NCBI GenBank assembly: GCA_017463255.1
Contig: JAFTPP010000032.1
Span: 62,001 to 126,000, forward strand
DNA length: 64,000 nt
Reading direction: 5' to 3'
Origin: Lachnospiraceae bacterium
GTDB lineage: Bacteria; Bacillota; Clostridia; Lachnospirales; Lachnospiraceae
The notes beneath the pieces were generated by a model that was not told the DNA's origin, searched no databases, and worked only from the letters and a program-made list of their open reading frames with translations. The translations under genes and the position numbers were made by a program. This document shows, piece by piece, positions 1 to 8,756 of this stretch (within the stretch, counting starts at the first letter, position 1; each line of letters begins with the position of its first letter).

Positions 1-1
1 G

Positions 2-541
2 GTGAATCCTGATGTGTTCTATGGATTTGGTGAAGAGTCTGAATTGTTCATAAGTACGGACCGAGGTGAAACTTTTGTTCAAAAAGAAACACCTGAATAT
101 TTACCAAAGGTAGAATTTGGTCTGATTGATTGTGCAAACAAAACGGAAATCAGAGGAAATGCAGGATTTGAAGGTGACTTTTATCTTGCACTGGGCATGA
201 TGGGACTTTGGAGAATGAATTATGACGTTGCCTCTGATACCTTTGAGTTTGAATTATTATCAGACGCTGGTGAAATGGTATACCGGTTAGGTCTTGGTAT
301 TGCCAAAGACGAAGATACATATATCGGACGTAAAAAGACTATATATGTTTGTGGCGTCATTAATGATGAATATGGATTTTTCCGTTCTGATGATGAAGCA
401 AAAAGCTGGGTAAAAGTAAACAATGCAAGCCAGATGTTCGGTGATATTAACAGCATAGAAGGCGATTCCAGAACGTACGGAAGATTCTTTGTTGCAACAG
501 GTTCCGTTGGTGTATTATATGCAGAACCGGCAGATGAATAA
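2..541 (+). CDS. C-terminal part of GH74/BNR-repeat glycosidase-like protein (5' truncated by window edge)
   Basis: Only the last ~179 residues are present; the frame is open to the window edge, so the GTG at base 2 is probably an internal valine. The fragment is beta-propeller-like: 'LFISTDRGETFVQ' and 'FFRSDDEAKSWVKVN' are BNR/Asp-box style repeats (S-x-D-x-G-x-T-W type). The C-terminal 'GDSRTYGRFFVATGSVGVLY' resembles the end of GH74 xyloglucanases ('GDPRVYGRVYIGTNGRGI'). GH74 enzymes cut xyloglucan backbones, but the catalytic aspartates would lie upstream of the window, so activity cannot be judged. A general sialidase/WD-like propeller is the alternative. A terminator hairpin follows the stop. 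Confidence 0.6.
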   Translation: MNPDVFYGFGEESELFISTDRGETFVQKETPEYLPKVEFGLIDCANKTEIRGNAGFEGDFYLALGMMGLWRMNYDVASDTFEFELLSDAGEMVYRLGLGIAKDEDTYIGRKKTIYVCGVINDEYGFFRSDDEAKSWVKVNNASQMFGDINSIEGDSRTYGRFFVATGSVGVLYAEPADE

Positions 542-552
542 CTTAATATAAT

Positions 553-581
553 GAATAAAGTTTAACCCCTTCCCATATATT
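553..581 (+). promoter_or_regulatory. Candidate sigma-E-type promoter of spoIVA
   Basis: GAATAAA (553-559), a 14-base spacer and CATATATT (574-581) resemble the sigma-E consensus (KMATATW, 14 bp, CATACAMT). The same layout occurs before cotJA. Transcription would start near 588, inside the hairpin loop. spoIVA is a mother-cell sigma-E gene in Bacillus, which fits. Confidence 0.5.
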
Positions 582-620
582 GTATCAAACAGATTGATGC
601 AATGAGGAAGGGGTTATTTT
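563..620 (+). terminator. Terminator-like hairpin whose 3' arm is the spoIVA Shine-Dalgarno
   Basis: AACCCCTTCC (564-573) pairs with GGAAGGGGTT (606-615), with a ~32-base loop and TTTT at 617-620. It ends the upstream glycosidase transcript. The 3' arm contains the GAGGAAGGGG ribosome binding site (604-613) of spoIVA. Confidence 0.7.
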
Positions 621-626
621 CGTAAT

Positions 627-2102
627 ATGGACGCCAAGGAATTTAACTTATACAATGACATACAAAAAAGAACGAACGGGGAGATCTTTATAGGCGTTGT
701 TGGACCTGTAAGGACGGGAAAATCCACATTTATCAAACGCTTTATGGAACAAATGGTTCTTCCTATGATGCAGGAAGATTATGTAAAAGAATTAACCAAG
801 GATGAGTTACCGCAAAGCGCAGGGGGGAAAACAGTTACCACCACAGAACCTAAGTTTATTCCCAAGGAAGCAGCAAAAATTGAACTTGCGGAAGATTTAA
901 GCATGAAAGTCAGGTTGATTGATTGCGTAGGGTATATGGTTGACGGTGCAAGCGGGCATATGGAAGAGGATGCTGAGCGCATGGTAAAAACCCCATGGTT
1001 TGATTATGAAATACCATTTACTAAGGCGGCGGAAGTGGGAACCAAAAAAGTTATTACAGATCATTCTACCATCGGTATTGTGGTGACAACAGACGGAAGC
1101 TTCGGGGAACTTCGACGTCCTGTATATGAACCTGCGGAAGAAACAACGGTGAAACAATTAAAAGCATTGGGAAAACCATTTATTATTTTACTAAATTCCG
1201 TAAGACCCTATTCGGATGAAACCAAGGCGTTTGCAGGGGAATTATCAAAGAGATACGGCGCTTCCTGCGTCCCTGTGAACTGTGAACAGTTAAAAAAAGA
1301 AGACATTATCCGTATCTTTCAGGAAATATTATATGAATTTCCGGTTGCTGTTATGGAATACTATATGCCCAAATGGGTTGAAATGCTGTCAATAGAACAC
1401 CCGGTCAAAAAAGAGATGATAGAAAAACTGAAAGAAAGAATGACAGCAATTTCTAAAATCAGAGATGTGTTTTATGATGAATCAAAACTGGAAGGGGATT
1501 ACATAAATGACAGCAGATTAAATGAACTTGACTTATCAAACGGAACGGTAAAGTACCGTATTTATGTTGATGACAGCTATTACTATCAGATGCTTAGCGA
1601 GCTCTTGGGTGAAACCATTCAAAGTGAATATCAGTTACTTAATTCCTTAAATGAATTATCAAAGTTGAAAGCAGAATACAGTAAAGTAATTGACGCTATG
1701 AGGGATGTCAGAGGCAAGGGATATGGAGTTGTAATGCCTGAAAGGGATGAAATTATTTTAGAAAAGCCGGAGGTTATCCGTCACGGTAATAAATATGGAG
1801 TTAAGATTAAAGCAGAATGTCCTTCCATACATATGATCAGGGCAAATATACAGACTGAGATTGCGCCTATAGTAGGAACCAAGGAACAGGCGGATGATTT
1901 GATTGAGTACATAGCCAAAACAAATAACGAAAACGGAATGTGGGAAACTAATATATTTGGTAAAACAGTAGAGCAGTTGGTACGTGACGGAATTACGTCT
2001 AAGATTAATATGCTTAACGAAGAGAGTCAGACCAAGTTACAGGATACCATGCAAAAAATTGTAAATGACAGTAATGGTGGTATGATATGTATTATTATTT
2101 AA
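627..2102 (+). CDS. spoIVA: Stage IV sporulation protein A (spore coat basement ATPase)
   Basis: SpoIVA is the mother-cell ATPase that polymerises on the outer forespore membrane and anchors the coat. The 491-residue protein is full length for the family, and its N-terminus 'FNLYNDIQKRTNGEIFIGVVGPVRTGKSTFIKRFM' is diagnostic. The Walker A motif is GPVRTGKST (residues 26-34). A switch-like 'RLIDCVGY' follows at about residue 97, then a central GTPase-like domain and the long C-terminal polymerisation region. The start is ATG 627, with GAGGAAGGGG 13 bases upstream; this spacing is slightly long. The gene is monocistronic: a terminator follows at 2115. Its promoter and ribosome binding site are interleaved with the preceding terminator. 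Confidence 0.97.
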   Translation: MDAKEFNLYNDIQKRTNGEIFIGVVGPVRTGKSTFIKRFMEQMVLPMMQEDYVKELTKDELPQSAGGKTVTTTEPKFIPKEAAKIELAEDLSMKVRLIDCVGYMVDGASGHMEEDAERMVKTPWFDYEIPFTKAAEVGTKKVITDHSTIGIVVTTDGSFGELRRPVYEPAEETTVKQLKALGKPFIILLNSVRPYSDETKAFAGELSKRYGASCVPVNCEQLKKEDIIRIFQEILYEFPVAVMEYYMPKWVEMLSIEHPVKKEMIEKLKERMTAISKIRDVFYDESKLEGDYINDSRLNELDLSNGTVKYRIYVDDSYYYQMLSELLGETIQSEYQLLNSLNELSKLKAEYSKVIDAMRDVRGKGYGVVMPERDEIILEKPEVIRHGNKYGVKIKAECPSIHMIRANIQTEIAPIVGTKEQADDLIEYIAKTNNENGMWETNIFGKTVEQLVRDGITSKINMLNEESQTKLQDTMQKIVNDSNGGMICIII

Positions 2103-2114
2103 AATGAGCAGATA

Positions 2115-2147
2115 TAAAATCCATGGTTTTAAAATCATGGATTTTTT
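2115..2147 (+). terminator. Rho-independent terminator of spoIVA
   Basis: AAAATCCATG (2115-2124) pairs with CATGGATTTT (2135-2144) and continues into a T-run to 2147. Confidence 0.85.
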
Positions 2148-2186
2148 TGTATACTTATATCAGAATACATGAAAGGGGTTATGTAT

Positions 2187-3023
2187 ATGAAAAATGCAAT
2201 TTATGACAAATTATTAAGATGTGTAAAAAGTGTTCGGGAAAAAACGGATTTTGAACCGAAGGTAGCCATTGTACTTGGCTCCGGACTGGGGGATTATGCT
2301 AACGATATTAAGGTTGTTACAGAAATTCCCTATGAGGATATAGAAGAATTCCCTGTTTCGACGGTACCGGGACATGCAGGAAAGTTTATTTTCGGGTATG
2401 TGGATGAAGTTCCTGTTGTATGTATGAAAGGCCGTGTGCATTATTATGAAGGGTATCCTATTTCTGATGTGATATTACCAACCAGATTAATGGGAATGTT
2501 AGGTGCCAAGGTTTTATTTTTAACCAATGCAAGTGGCGGAATTAATGAGGATTTCAGAGCTGCTGACTTTATGCTGATTACAGACCACATAGCCTGCTTT
2601 GCACCCAATCCTTTAATGGGACCCAACATAGATGAGCTGGGAACAAGGTTTCCGGATATGTCCGAAGTATATTCTAAGAGTCTTCAGGATATTATCAGAA
2701 CAGTGGCTAAGGATGAAAAAATCAAACTTCACGAGGGAGTTTATGCTTATTTGACAGGACCAAGCTTTGAATCCCCTGCTGAAATAAGAATGCTTCGCTC
2801 CCTTGGAGCTGATGCAGTTGGAATGAGTACGGTGACGGAAGCCATTGCGGCAAATCACATGGGAATGAAAATTTGCGGTATTTCCTGTATCTCTAATCAG
2901 GCTGCAGGGATTTCGGGACAACCACTTTCCCATGAAGAAGTACAAGAAGCAGCTAATGCAGCAGCACCATATTTTAAGAAACTTGTTACAAAGTCAGTCG
3001 TTGAAATCGGAAAAAGTCTGTAG
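2187..3023 (+). CDS. punA: Purine nucleoside phosphorylase, trimeric (PunA/class II) type
   Basis: It splits purine (deoxy)nucleosides with phosphate into free base and (deoxy)ribose-1-phosphate. The sequence has the family signatures 'VAIVLGSGLGDYAND', 'GHAGKFIFG', 'GRVHYYEGY', the 'NASGGIN' segment, 'YLTGPSFESPAEIRMLRSLGADAVGMSTVTEAIAA' and 'SCISNQAAG', typical of low-molecular-mass trimeric PNPs (~270-280 aa). I chose ATG 2187 (278 aa) because GAAAGGGG (2171-2178) sits 8 bases ahead; an in-frame ATG at 2169 would place the ribosome binding site inside the gene. It is followed 31 bases later by an MTA/SAH-type deaminase, and further on by a purine permease, so it belongs to a purine salvage group. 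Confidence 0.95.
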   Translation: MKNAIYDKLLRCVKSVREKTDFEPKVAIVLGSGLGDYANDIKVVTEIPYEDIEEFPVSTVPGHAGKFIFGYVDEVPVVCMKGRVHYYEGYPISDVILPTRLMGMLGAKVLFLTNASGGINEDFRAADFMLITDHIACFAPNPLMGPNIDELGTRFPDMSEVYSKSLQDIIRTVAKDEKIKLHEGVYAYLTGPSFESPAEIRMLRSLGADAVGMSTVTEAIAANHMGMKICGISCISNQAAGISGQPLSHEEVQEAANAAAPYFKKLVTKSVVEIGKSL

Positions 3024-3054
3024 ATAGGATATGGTTTCGTAAGGAGGCACGTCT

Positions 3055-4323
3055 ATGAAGCTTTGTTTAAAGAATGCTAAAATCGGGATATTGGATAAAG
3101 AAAATCATTGGAGCATAATTGACGGGAATGTATGGGTAAAAGACGGAATCATAGAATATGTGGGCGACCAAATGGTGTCCGGATATGAAGAAGTGGATTG
3201 TGAGAATAACCTGTTACTTCCGGGATTTGTGAATGCCCATACCCATTCACCCATGACCTGTTTTCGTTCCTTAGCAGACAATAAACCTTTGGACAAGTGG
3301 CTAAATGAACAGATTTTTCCAAGGGAAGCATTGTTAACGGAAGAGGATATGTACTGGTTTACCAAGCTTGCTATCTTAGAATATCTGTCAAGCGGTGTTA
3401 CTTCCATATTTGATATGTATTTTGCAAAAGAAGGTGTTGCAAAAGCTTGTGAAGAGTACGGGTTTAGATTAACTATGTGCGGCGCTGTGAATGATTTTGT
3501 ACAGTCTGTGCCTGAAATGAAAGAATTGTATTTAAAATACCATAATTATTTGGATGGCTTAATTGATTATAAATTAGGATTTCACGCGCAATATACCACA
3601 GACGATGCTTTAATCGGTGAAATTGCCGCTCTTGCCCATGAATTAAAAGAGCCGGTGTTTACCCATTTGAGTGAAACAAAAAAGGAAGTTGCGGATTGTG
3701 TTACTGCATACCAAAAAACTCCGTTGGCATATTTATGTGATAAAGGCATTTTTGATTATGGCGGAGGAATCTTTCACGGTGTTTATCTTTCGGACGAAGA
3801 TATTTCACTATTAAAGGAAAAGCATATTGCCGTTATAACCAATCCTTCCTCTAATTTAAAATTGGCCAGTGGAATCGCAAATGGGGATAAGCTTTTAAAA
3901 CAGGAAATCCTTATGGCGATTGGTACGGATGGAGCGGCCAGCAATAATGCCCTTGATATGTTCCGTGAAATGTATCTGACGGGTACTCTGTCAAAAGTGA
4001 TTAATGAGGATGCATGTGCAGTGGATGCTACAGACGTTCTTAAGATGGCATGCATCAATGGGAATCTTTTGTTAGGTAAAGCTGACGTTGGACAAATAAA
4101 AGCAGGGTATAAGGCAGACTTAGTGTTATTAGACCTTAAATCGCCCAACATGCAGCCTGTAAACCATATACTTGAAAATCTGGTTTATGCCGGTGCAAAG
4201 TCAAATGTCAAGTTTACAATGGTTAATGGGAAAATCCTGTATCGTGACGGAAGCTATCTATTACCTGATAGTCCGTATACAGTTTATAACCATTGTAATG
4301 ATATAGTAAAAAGAAAATTTTAG
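3055..4323 (+). CDS. mtaD: Amidohydrolase, MTA/S-adenosylhomocysteine (adenosine) deaminase type
   Basis: This is a 422-residue metal-dependent amidohydrolase of the TrzN/AtzB-MtaD class. 'LLPGFVNAHTHSPM' supplies the metal-binding HxH (H62, H64). 'FHAQYTTDD' and 'FTHLSETKKEV' carry the further histidines, and 'IGTDGAASNNALDMF' carries the catalytic aspartate. The C-terminal 'VGQIKAGYKADLVLLDL' is the usual composite-barrel end. Members deaminate methylthioadenosine, SAH or adenosine; a guanine-deaminase or SsnA-like role is possible. The immediate purine nucleoside phosphorylase partner supports deamination of a purine nucleoside (inference). AAGGAGG at 3041-3047 gives a strong ribosome binding site. 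Confidence 0.8.
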   Translation: MKLCLKNAKIGILDKENHWSIIDGNVWVKDGIIEYVGDQMVSGYEEVDCENNLLLPGFVNAHTHSPMTCFRSLADNKPLDKWLNEQIFPREALLTEEDMYWFTKLAILEYLSSGVTSIFDMYFAKEGVAKACEEYGFRLTMCGAVNDFVQSVPEMKELYLKYHNYLDGLIDYKLGFHAQYTTDDALIGEIAALAHELKEPVFTHLSETKKEVADCVTAYQKTPLAYLCDKGIFDYGGGIFHGVYLSDEDISLLKEKHIAVITNPSSNLKLASGIANGDKLLKQEILMAIGTDGAASNNALDMFREMYLTGTLSKVINEDACAVDATDVLKMACINGNLLLGKADVGQIKAGYKADLVLLDLKSPNMQPVNHILENLVYAGAKSNVKFTMVNGKILYRDGSYLLPDSPYTVYNHCNDIVKRKF

Positions 4324-4340
4324 AAAATTTTAATAATTAA

Positions 4341-4370
4341 TAGACAATTTGTTATTTTATGTAGTAAAAT
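4341..4370 (+). promoter_or_regulatory. Candidate sigma-A promoter for the zinc-ribbon protein/permease pair
   Basis: TAGACA (4341-4346), 18-base spacer, TAAAAT (4365-4370), 40 bases ahead of the ATG at 4411. Confidence 0.4.
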
Positions 4371-4410
4371 TGAAATTGGTTTTAAATTTTACTTACGAGG
4401 AGGACAACCT

Positions 4411-4953
4411 ATGTTTTGTCAGTATTGCGGAACTCAGGTTCCGGATGGTAACACCAATTGTACCAACTGTGGAGCTGCTTTAACGGCAGGTACAACAAAT
4501 GCACAAAGTGCAAACACAAATTATCAGGCGTATAATCAGGCCTATAGTCAGCCGGTGAATCAAATGAATTATGGTTATGCGCAGCCTATGACACAGGCTA
4601 AACCTAAAAATGCTGTTAACATTTTTGCAATTATTGCTACGGTGGTTTTATTCCTTTCCCTGCTTTTGCCATATGTTAAGGCGTTGGGTCAAAGCATGGC
4701 TCTTATTGAGGAAGGAAGTGACAGATACTTTTTCCTTGGAGTAATTGCCATTGCAGTATTAGGTATTGCTGTTAAGAAGAATGTTATTATTATCATCGCT
4801 GGTGTAATTGCATGTTTCCTTACATTTATTGAATCAACAAATTTTGATAAATATAATTTCTTTGGACTTGTTGAGAAGGGCATCGGATTCTACGTTATGA
4901 TTGCCGGTGCTGTTATGTTACTTGTTTCAGGCTTTATTAAGCAAAAAAAATAA
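4411..4953 (+). CDS. Zinc-ribbon membrane protein of unknown function
   Basis: The 180-residue protein starts with a zinc-ribbon: 'FCQYCGTQVPDGNTNCTNCGAAL' (two CxxC pairs at C3/C6 and C17/C20). A Gln/Asn/Ala/Tyr-rich linker follows (~25-65), then about four hydrophobic segments (roughly 73-92, 108-120, 123-138, 155-175). Small 'zinc-ribbon domain-containing' membrane proteins of this kind are common in Firmicutes and have no assigned role. The gap of only 21 bases to the purine permease suggests co-transcription. The start follows a GAGGAGGA ribosome binding site. Confidence 0.75.
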   Translation: MFCQYCGTQVPDGNTNCTNCGAALTAGTTNAQSANTNYQAYNQAYSQPVNQMNYGYAQPMTQAKPKNAVNIFAIIATVVLFLSLLLPYVKALGQSMALIEEGSDRYFFLGVIAIAVLGIAVKKNVIIIIAGVIACFLTFIESTNFDKYNFFGLVEKGIGFYVMIAGAVMLLVSGFIKQKK

Positions 4954-4974
4954 TATATAGGAGGGATTTGAAAA

Positions 4975-6405
4975 ATGGAGAAGTTTTTCAAACTTTCGGA
5001 AAACAACACAACGGTACGTGCTGAGATTATGGCAGGTCTTACCACATTCTTTGCTATGGCTTATATTGTGTTTGTTAATCCGAACCAGGTAGCAGCAGAA
5101 GGTTCTACAGGTTGGCTTGCAGCAGAAGGTGCTGACGCAGTAGCATTGGGACAGATTTGGAATGCAGTTTATATTGCATCCATTCTCGGCGCTGTTATCG
5201 CAACATTAATTATGGCCTTTTATGCAAAATTACCGTTTGCTTTGGCTTGTGGTATGGGTCTTAACTCATTCTTCTGTACATGTTTCGTGTCAGGTGCATT
5301 CTTTGCAGGCGAAGACGTTATGACAGGTTATCACTCAGGACTTGTAATCATTCTTATTTCAGGTATTGTTTTCTTGATTTTAAGTATTACAGGCTTAAGA
5401 GAGTATATAGCAAAGGCTATGCCTGATTGTTTAAAGAAAGCAATCCCTGCAGGTATCGGTCTTTTTATTGCCTTTCTTGGCTTAAAGAGCGCAGGCTTAA
5501 TTCAGGATAATCCGTATACCTTTGTACAGTTTGTTAACATTAAAGACGGAAAATGGGCTACTGAAATAGCTCCTGCTCTTGTTGCATTTATTGGATTTAT
5601 TATTATTGCAATCCTTGCAAAACTAAAAGTTAAAGGTAACATCTTAATCGGTATTGTTATTTCTACTGTACTTTATTATGTATTTACACAGACAACTCCT
5701 GATTTTGATTTATCAGGAATCGGACAGTCCTTTAAAGACTTCGGTTCAGTTGGTGTTACAGGTATCTTTAGTGCTGAAGCTTGGTCTAAGGCATTTACAG
5801 GTGCACATATCGGAAGTATCTTTAATGCAGTTATGTTGATTATTACATTCTGCCTTGTAGATATGTTTGATACCGTTGGTACATTATACGGAACCAGTGC
5901 TCAGGCTGGTATGCTTGATGAAAACGGTGACCCTATTAACGTAAATAAAGCGATGACAGCTGACTCTGTTGGTACTGTAGCAGGTGCAATTCTTGGTACA
6001 AGTACAGTTACAACTTTTGTTGAATCTGCTTCAGGTGTTGCAGAAGGCGGTAGAACAGGTCTTACAAGCTTAGTAACTGCAATTTGTCTTGCTGCATGCT
6101 TATTCTTAAGCCCAATTGCAAGTATTGTTCCGGGTTGTGCAACAGCTCCTGCATTGATCTTTGTTGGTGTTCTTATGCTTAAGAACTTCTCTAAGGTTGA
6201 TATGGATGATATGTTATCAGCAGTTCCTGCATTCCTTGCACTTATTATGATGCCATTAACATACTCTATTTCAAATGGTATTGGTATCGGCGCTATTTCT
6301 TATGTACTCATTGCTCTTTTCACAGGCAAGTACAAAAAGAAAGATATCGTTGTTACATTAATTGCAATTCTTTTTGCAATCAGATTTGTTTTTGTTTACA
6401 TGTAA
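4975..6405 (+). CDS. NCS2-family purine permease (guanine/hypoxanthine, PbuG/AzgA-like)
   Basis: This is a 476-residue polytopic transporter. The N-terminal 'TTVRAEIMAGLTTFFAMAYIVFVNP' and the central 'LVDMFDTVGTLYGTSAQAGMLDENG' plus 'ADSVGTVAGAILGTSTVTTFVESASGVAEGGRTGL' are hallmarks of the AzgA branch of NCS2 carriers, which import adenine, guanine or hypoxanthine with protons. There are about 12-14 membrane segments. It likely supplies bases to the salvage enzymes just upstream. No purine riboswitch can be fitted into the 21-base gap before it. GGAGGG lies just before ATG 4975. Confidence 0.93.
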   Translation: MEKFFKLSENNTTVRAEIMAGLTTFFAMAYIVFVNPNQVAAEGSTGWLAAEGADAVALGQIWNAVYIASILGAVIATLIMAFYAKLPFALACGMGLNSFFCTCFVSGAFFAGEDVMTGYHSGLVIILISGIVFLILSITGLREYIAKAMPDCLKKAIPAGIGLFIAFLGLKSAGLIQDNPYTFVQFVNIKDGKWATEIAPALVAFIGFIIIAILAKLKVKGNILIGIVISTVLYYVFTQTTPDFDLSGIGQSFKDFGSVGVTGIFSAEAWSKAFTGAHIGSIFNAVMLIITFCLVDMFDTVGTLYGTSAQAGMLDENGDPINVNKAMTADSVGTVAGAILGTSTVTTFVESASGVAEGGRTGLTSLVTAICLAACLFLSPIASIVPGCATAPALIFVGVLMLKNFSKVDMDDMLSAVPAFLALIMMPLTYSISNGIGIGAISYVLIALFTGKYKKKDIVVTLIAILFAIRFVFVYM

Positions 6406-6428
6406 TCAAAACAACATATGGTAGTATC

Positions 6429-6463
6429 CGGGCTGTGTACGAGAGTGCATGGCCCGTTTTTTA
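6429..6463 (+). terminator. Rho-independent terminator after the purine permease
   Basis: CGGGCTGTGTA (6429-6439) pairs with TGCATGGCCCG (6446-6456, two or three G-T pairs), followed by six T. Confidence 0.88.
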
Positions 6464-6464
6464 C

Positions 6465-6493
6465 TTGCGTATCAAATGGAGGTTTGTTACAAT
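6465..6493 (+). promoter_or_regulatory. Candidate sigma-A promoter of the MutS-like gene
   Basis: TTGCGT (6465-6470), 17-base spacer, TACAAT (6488-6493), directly after the preceding terminator. Confidence 0.55.
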
Positions 6494-6538
6494 AGAGTGC
6501 AGTGAAAAGTGTAAATTGAAAAAGGGGATTGTTTTTGA

Positions 6539-8230
6539 ATGGAAAAACAGGTAATTGTGCTAATCGTTACAATTGTTGCGATTATAGCCTTTGTATTTAT
6601 TAAAGGATTTTTTGATACAAAACGTAATCTTAAGAATTTCAGGTTCATGTTAAAGAATAGTTTCGGACAACCTGTGGATAAAAAATATGAGCCGACGCAG
6701 TATCAGAATATTTCCAAATATCATCAGAAAAACCGTGGTGAATATGATGTTGATGATATTACTTGGAATGACCTTGCCATGGACTCTGTTTATATGCAAA
6801 TGAATAGCACATATTCATCAGCAGGAGAAGAATATTTATACCATCTTTTGAGAAGCCCGTTAACAACGAAGGAGAAACGGGCAGAACTTGAAAGTATGAT
6901 TCAGTATTTTACCGAACATGAAGATGCAAGAGTGGAACTTCAGATTGCATTTAGCAGAATCGGTAAAACGGGAAAATACTCTTTATATGATTATTTGGAT
7001 TTTTTGGATGATTTGGGAGAACGTAAAAACGAGAAGCACTTATATGGTATCTTTGCCTATATTTCCGGTATCGTGGCTCTTTTTTTAAATCCCTTTGTGG
7101 GAATGGTATTTTTAATCGGCACTATGTGCTACAGCCTTATTAGTTATACAGGTGAAAAATCAGAAATTGAACCATATTATACCAGTCTTTTGTATGTTCT
7201 TAGAATCGTAAAAGGAATCGAGACCATTAAAAAGGCTGATGCAGATGTTATCAAACCTCAAGTGGAAACCTTAAACGAAAAGAAAAAAGCATTTTCCAAA
7301 TTCTTAAGAAAAGGAAAATGGCTTGAACGTGGGGATATTGGTTCTGACCCTCTTTCAGTTGTTTATTTGTATCTTAAGATGATGCTCCATCTTGATTTGA
7401 TGGTATTTAATACCATGCTTCGCGAAGTCAGAAAGCATAATAAAGATATTAATGATATTGTAACTATTATGGGGAGAATAGAGGCGTCTATTGCCATTGC
7501 TTCTTATCGTGCGTCTTTAGAACACTATTGTATTCCCCAATTTGATACCGGTAATGTGTTAAAAATTGAAAATGCATATCATCCGTTAATTAGCGAGCCG
7601 GTTAAGAACAGTATAACGGCAAATAAGGGTGTTTTATTAACCGGTTCCAATGCATCGGGAAAATCAACGTTTTTAAAGACGGTTGCAATTAATGTAATTC
7701 TTGCCCAGTGCATTAATACCTGCCTTGCTGATGAATACAGTGCACCTATTTATCGTATTTATTCATCTATGGCGTTAAAGGATGATTTGTACAGTGGTGA
7801 AAGCTATTATATTGTTGAAATTAAAGCGTTAAAACGAATTATGGATGCCATGAATGATGATAATGAGGTGCCGGTACTTTGTTTTGTTGATGAGGTTTTA
7901 CGAGGTACCAACACGGTGGAAAGAATTGCTGCCTCAACCCAGATTATGAAGAGTCTAATCGGCAATCATGTGAAATGCTTTGCGGCAACCCATGATATAG
8001 AATTAACCCATTTACTTGAAAACGATTATGAGAACTATCATTTTGAGGAAGAAGTAATTGATGATGACGTGGTATTTAATTATTTATTAAAGACCGGTCG
8101 TGCAACTACCAGAAATGCCATTAAACTATTAAGTGTTATGGGGTATGATGAAGCAATTATTGATAATGCCAATGCCATGGCGGCAGCATTTATAGAAAAA
8201 GGACATTGGGTCAGCAATGTTGAAAGGTAA
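6539..8230 (+). CDS. Membrane-associated MutS-like ATPase (MutS domain V family)
   Basis: The 563-residue protein lacks the mismatch-recognition domain I of MutS but keeps the ABC-type ATPase: Walker A 'GSNASGKST' (~368-376), the Walker B region 'VLCFVDEVLRGTNTVERIAAS' and the 'CFAATHDIELTHLL' switch. Unlike mutS, it has an N-terminal membrane helix (~4-24, 'VIVLIVTIVAIIAFVFI') and a second hydrophobic pair (~168-204). Related short MutS-family proteins exist in Clostridia with unknown function, so I do not call it mismatch repair. It is six bases upstream of rnhA and likely co-transcribed with it. Confidence 0.85.
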   Translation: MEKQVIVLIVTIVAIIAFVFIKGFFDTKRNLKNFRFMLKNSFGQPVDKKYEPTQYQNISKYHQKNRGEYDVDDITWNDLAMDSVYMQMNSTYSSAGEEYLYHLLRSPLTTKEKRAELESMIQYFTEHEDARVELQIAFSRIGKTGKYSLYDYLDFLDDLGERKNEKHLYGIFAYISGIVALFLNPFVGMVFLIGTMCYSLISYTGEKSEIEPYYTSLLYVLRIVKGIETIKKADADVIKPQVETLNEKKKAFSKFLRKGKWLERGDIGSDPLSVVYLYLKMMLHLDLMVFNTMLREVRKHNKDINDIVTIMGRIEASIAIASYRASLEHYCIPQFDTGNVLKIENAYHPLISEPVKNSITANKGVLLTGSNASGKSTFLKTVAINVILAQCINTCLADEYSAPIYRIYSSMALKDDLYSGESYYIVEIKALKRIMDAMNDDNEVPVLCFVDEVLRGTNTVERIAASTQIMKSLIGNHVKCFAATHDIELTHLLENDYENYHFEEEVIDDDVVFNYLLKTGRATTRNAIKLLSVMGYDEAIIDNANAMAAAFIEKGHWVSNVER

Positions 8231-8236
8231 TGTTTT

Positions 8237-8713
8237 ATGAAAGTAACAATTTATTCTGATGGTTCCGCAAGAGGAAATCCGGAAGGACCCGGCGGATACG
8301 GAACAGTACTTCAGTATATTGATTCAAAGGGAACTCTTCATGAAAGAGAATTTAGCGGGGGATATGTCAAGACCACCAATAACCGCATGGAATTACGTGG
8401 AGTTATTGTGGGACTTGAAGCTTTGACAAAAGCATGTGAGGTTACGGTTATTTCTGATTCAAAATATGTAACAGATGCTTTTAATCAGAACTGGATAGAG
8501 AATTGGATTAAAAACGGATGGAGAACGGCAGGAAAGAGTCCTGTGAAAAACATTGATTTGTGGAAACGCTTGTTAAAAGCTATGGAACCACATACGGTTA
8601 CTTTTCAGTGGGTAAAGGGACATGCCGGACATCCTGAAAATGAACGTTGTGATAAACTTGCAACAACTGCGGCAGATGGTGAAGGATTGCTTGACGATAC
8701 TATCATGGAATGA
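8237..8713 (+). CDS. rnhA: Ribonuclease HI
   Basis: It degrades RNA in RNA:DNA hybrids. Compared with E. coli RNase HI all catalytic residues are visible: D8 ('[11 protein letters not shown]'-like start), E52 ('NNRMEL'), D74 ('SDSKYV'), H129 and D139 in '[18 protein letters not shown]'. At 158 residues it is normal length with the basic handle region ('[21 protein letters not shown]'). It sits six bases behind the MutS-like gene, so the two are probably translated from one message. Confidence 0.96.
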   Translation: MKVTIYSDGSARGNPEGPGGYGTVLQYIDSKGTLHEREFSGGYVKTTNNRMELRGVIVGLEALTKACEVTVISDSKYVTDAFNQNWIENWIKNGWRTAGKSPVKNIDLWKRLLKAMEPHTVTFQWVKGHAGHPENERCDKLATTAADGEGLLDDTIME

Positions 8714-8756
8714 TAAGATAGTAGAAGTTAAAAAGTGGTAAGAAATGGAGAAGAAT

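Noticed and set aside
4324..4410. Purine riboswitch before the purine permease group
   Set aside because: The region is AT-rich without the conserved purine-aptamer core or paired arms, and is too short for aptamer plus expression platform.
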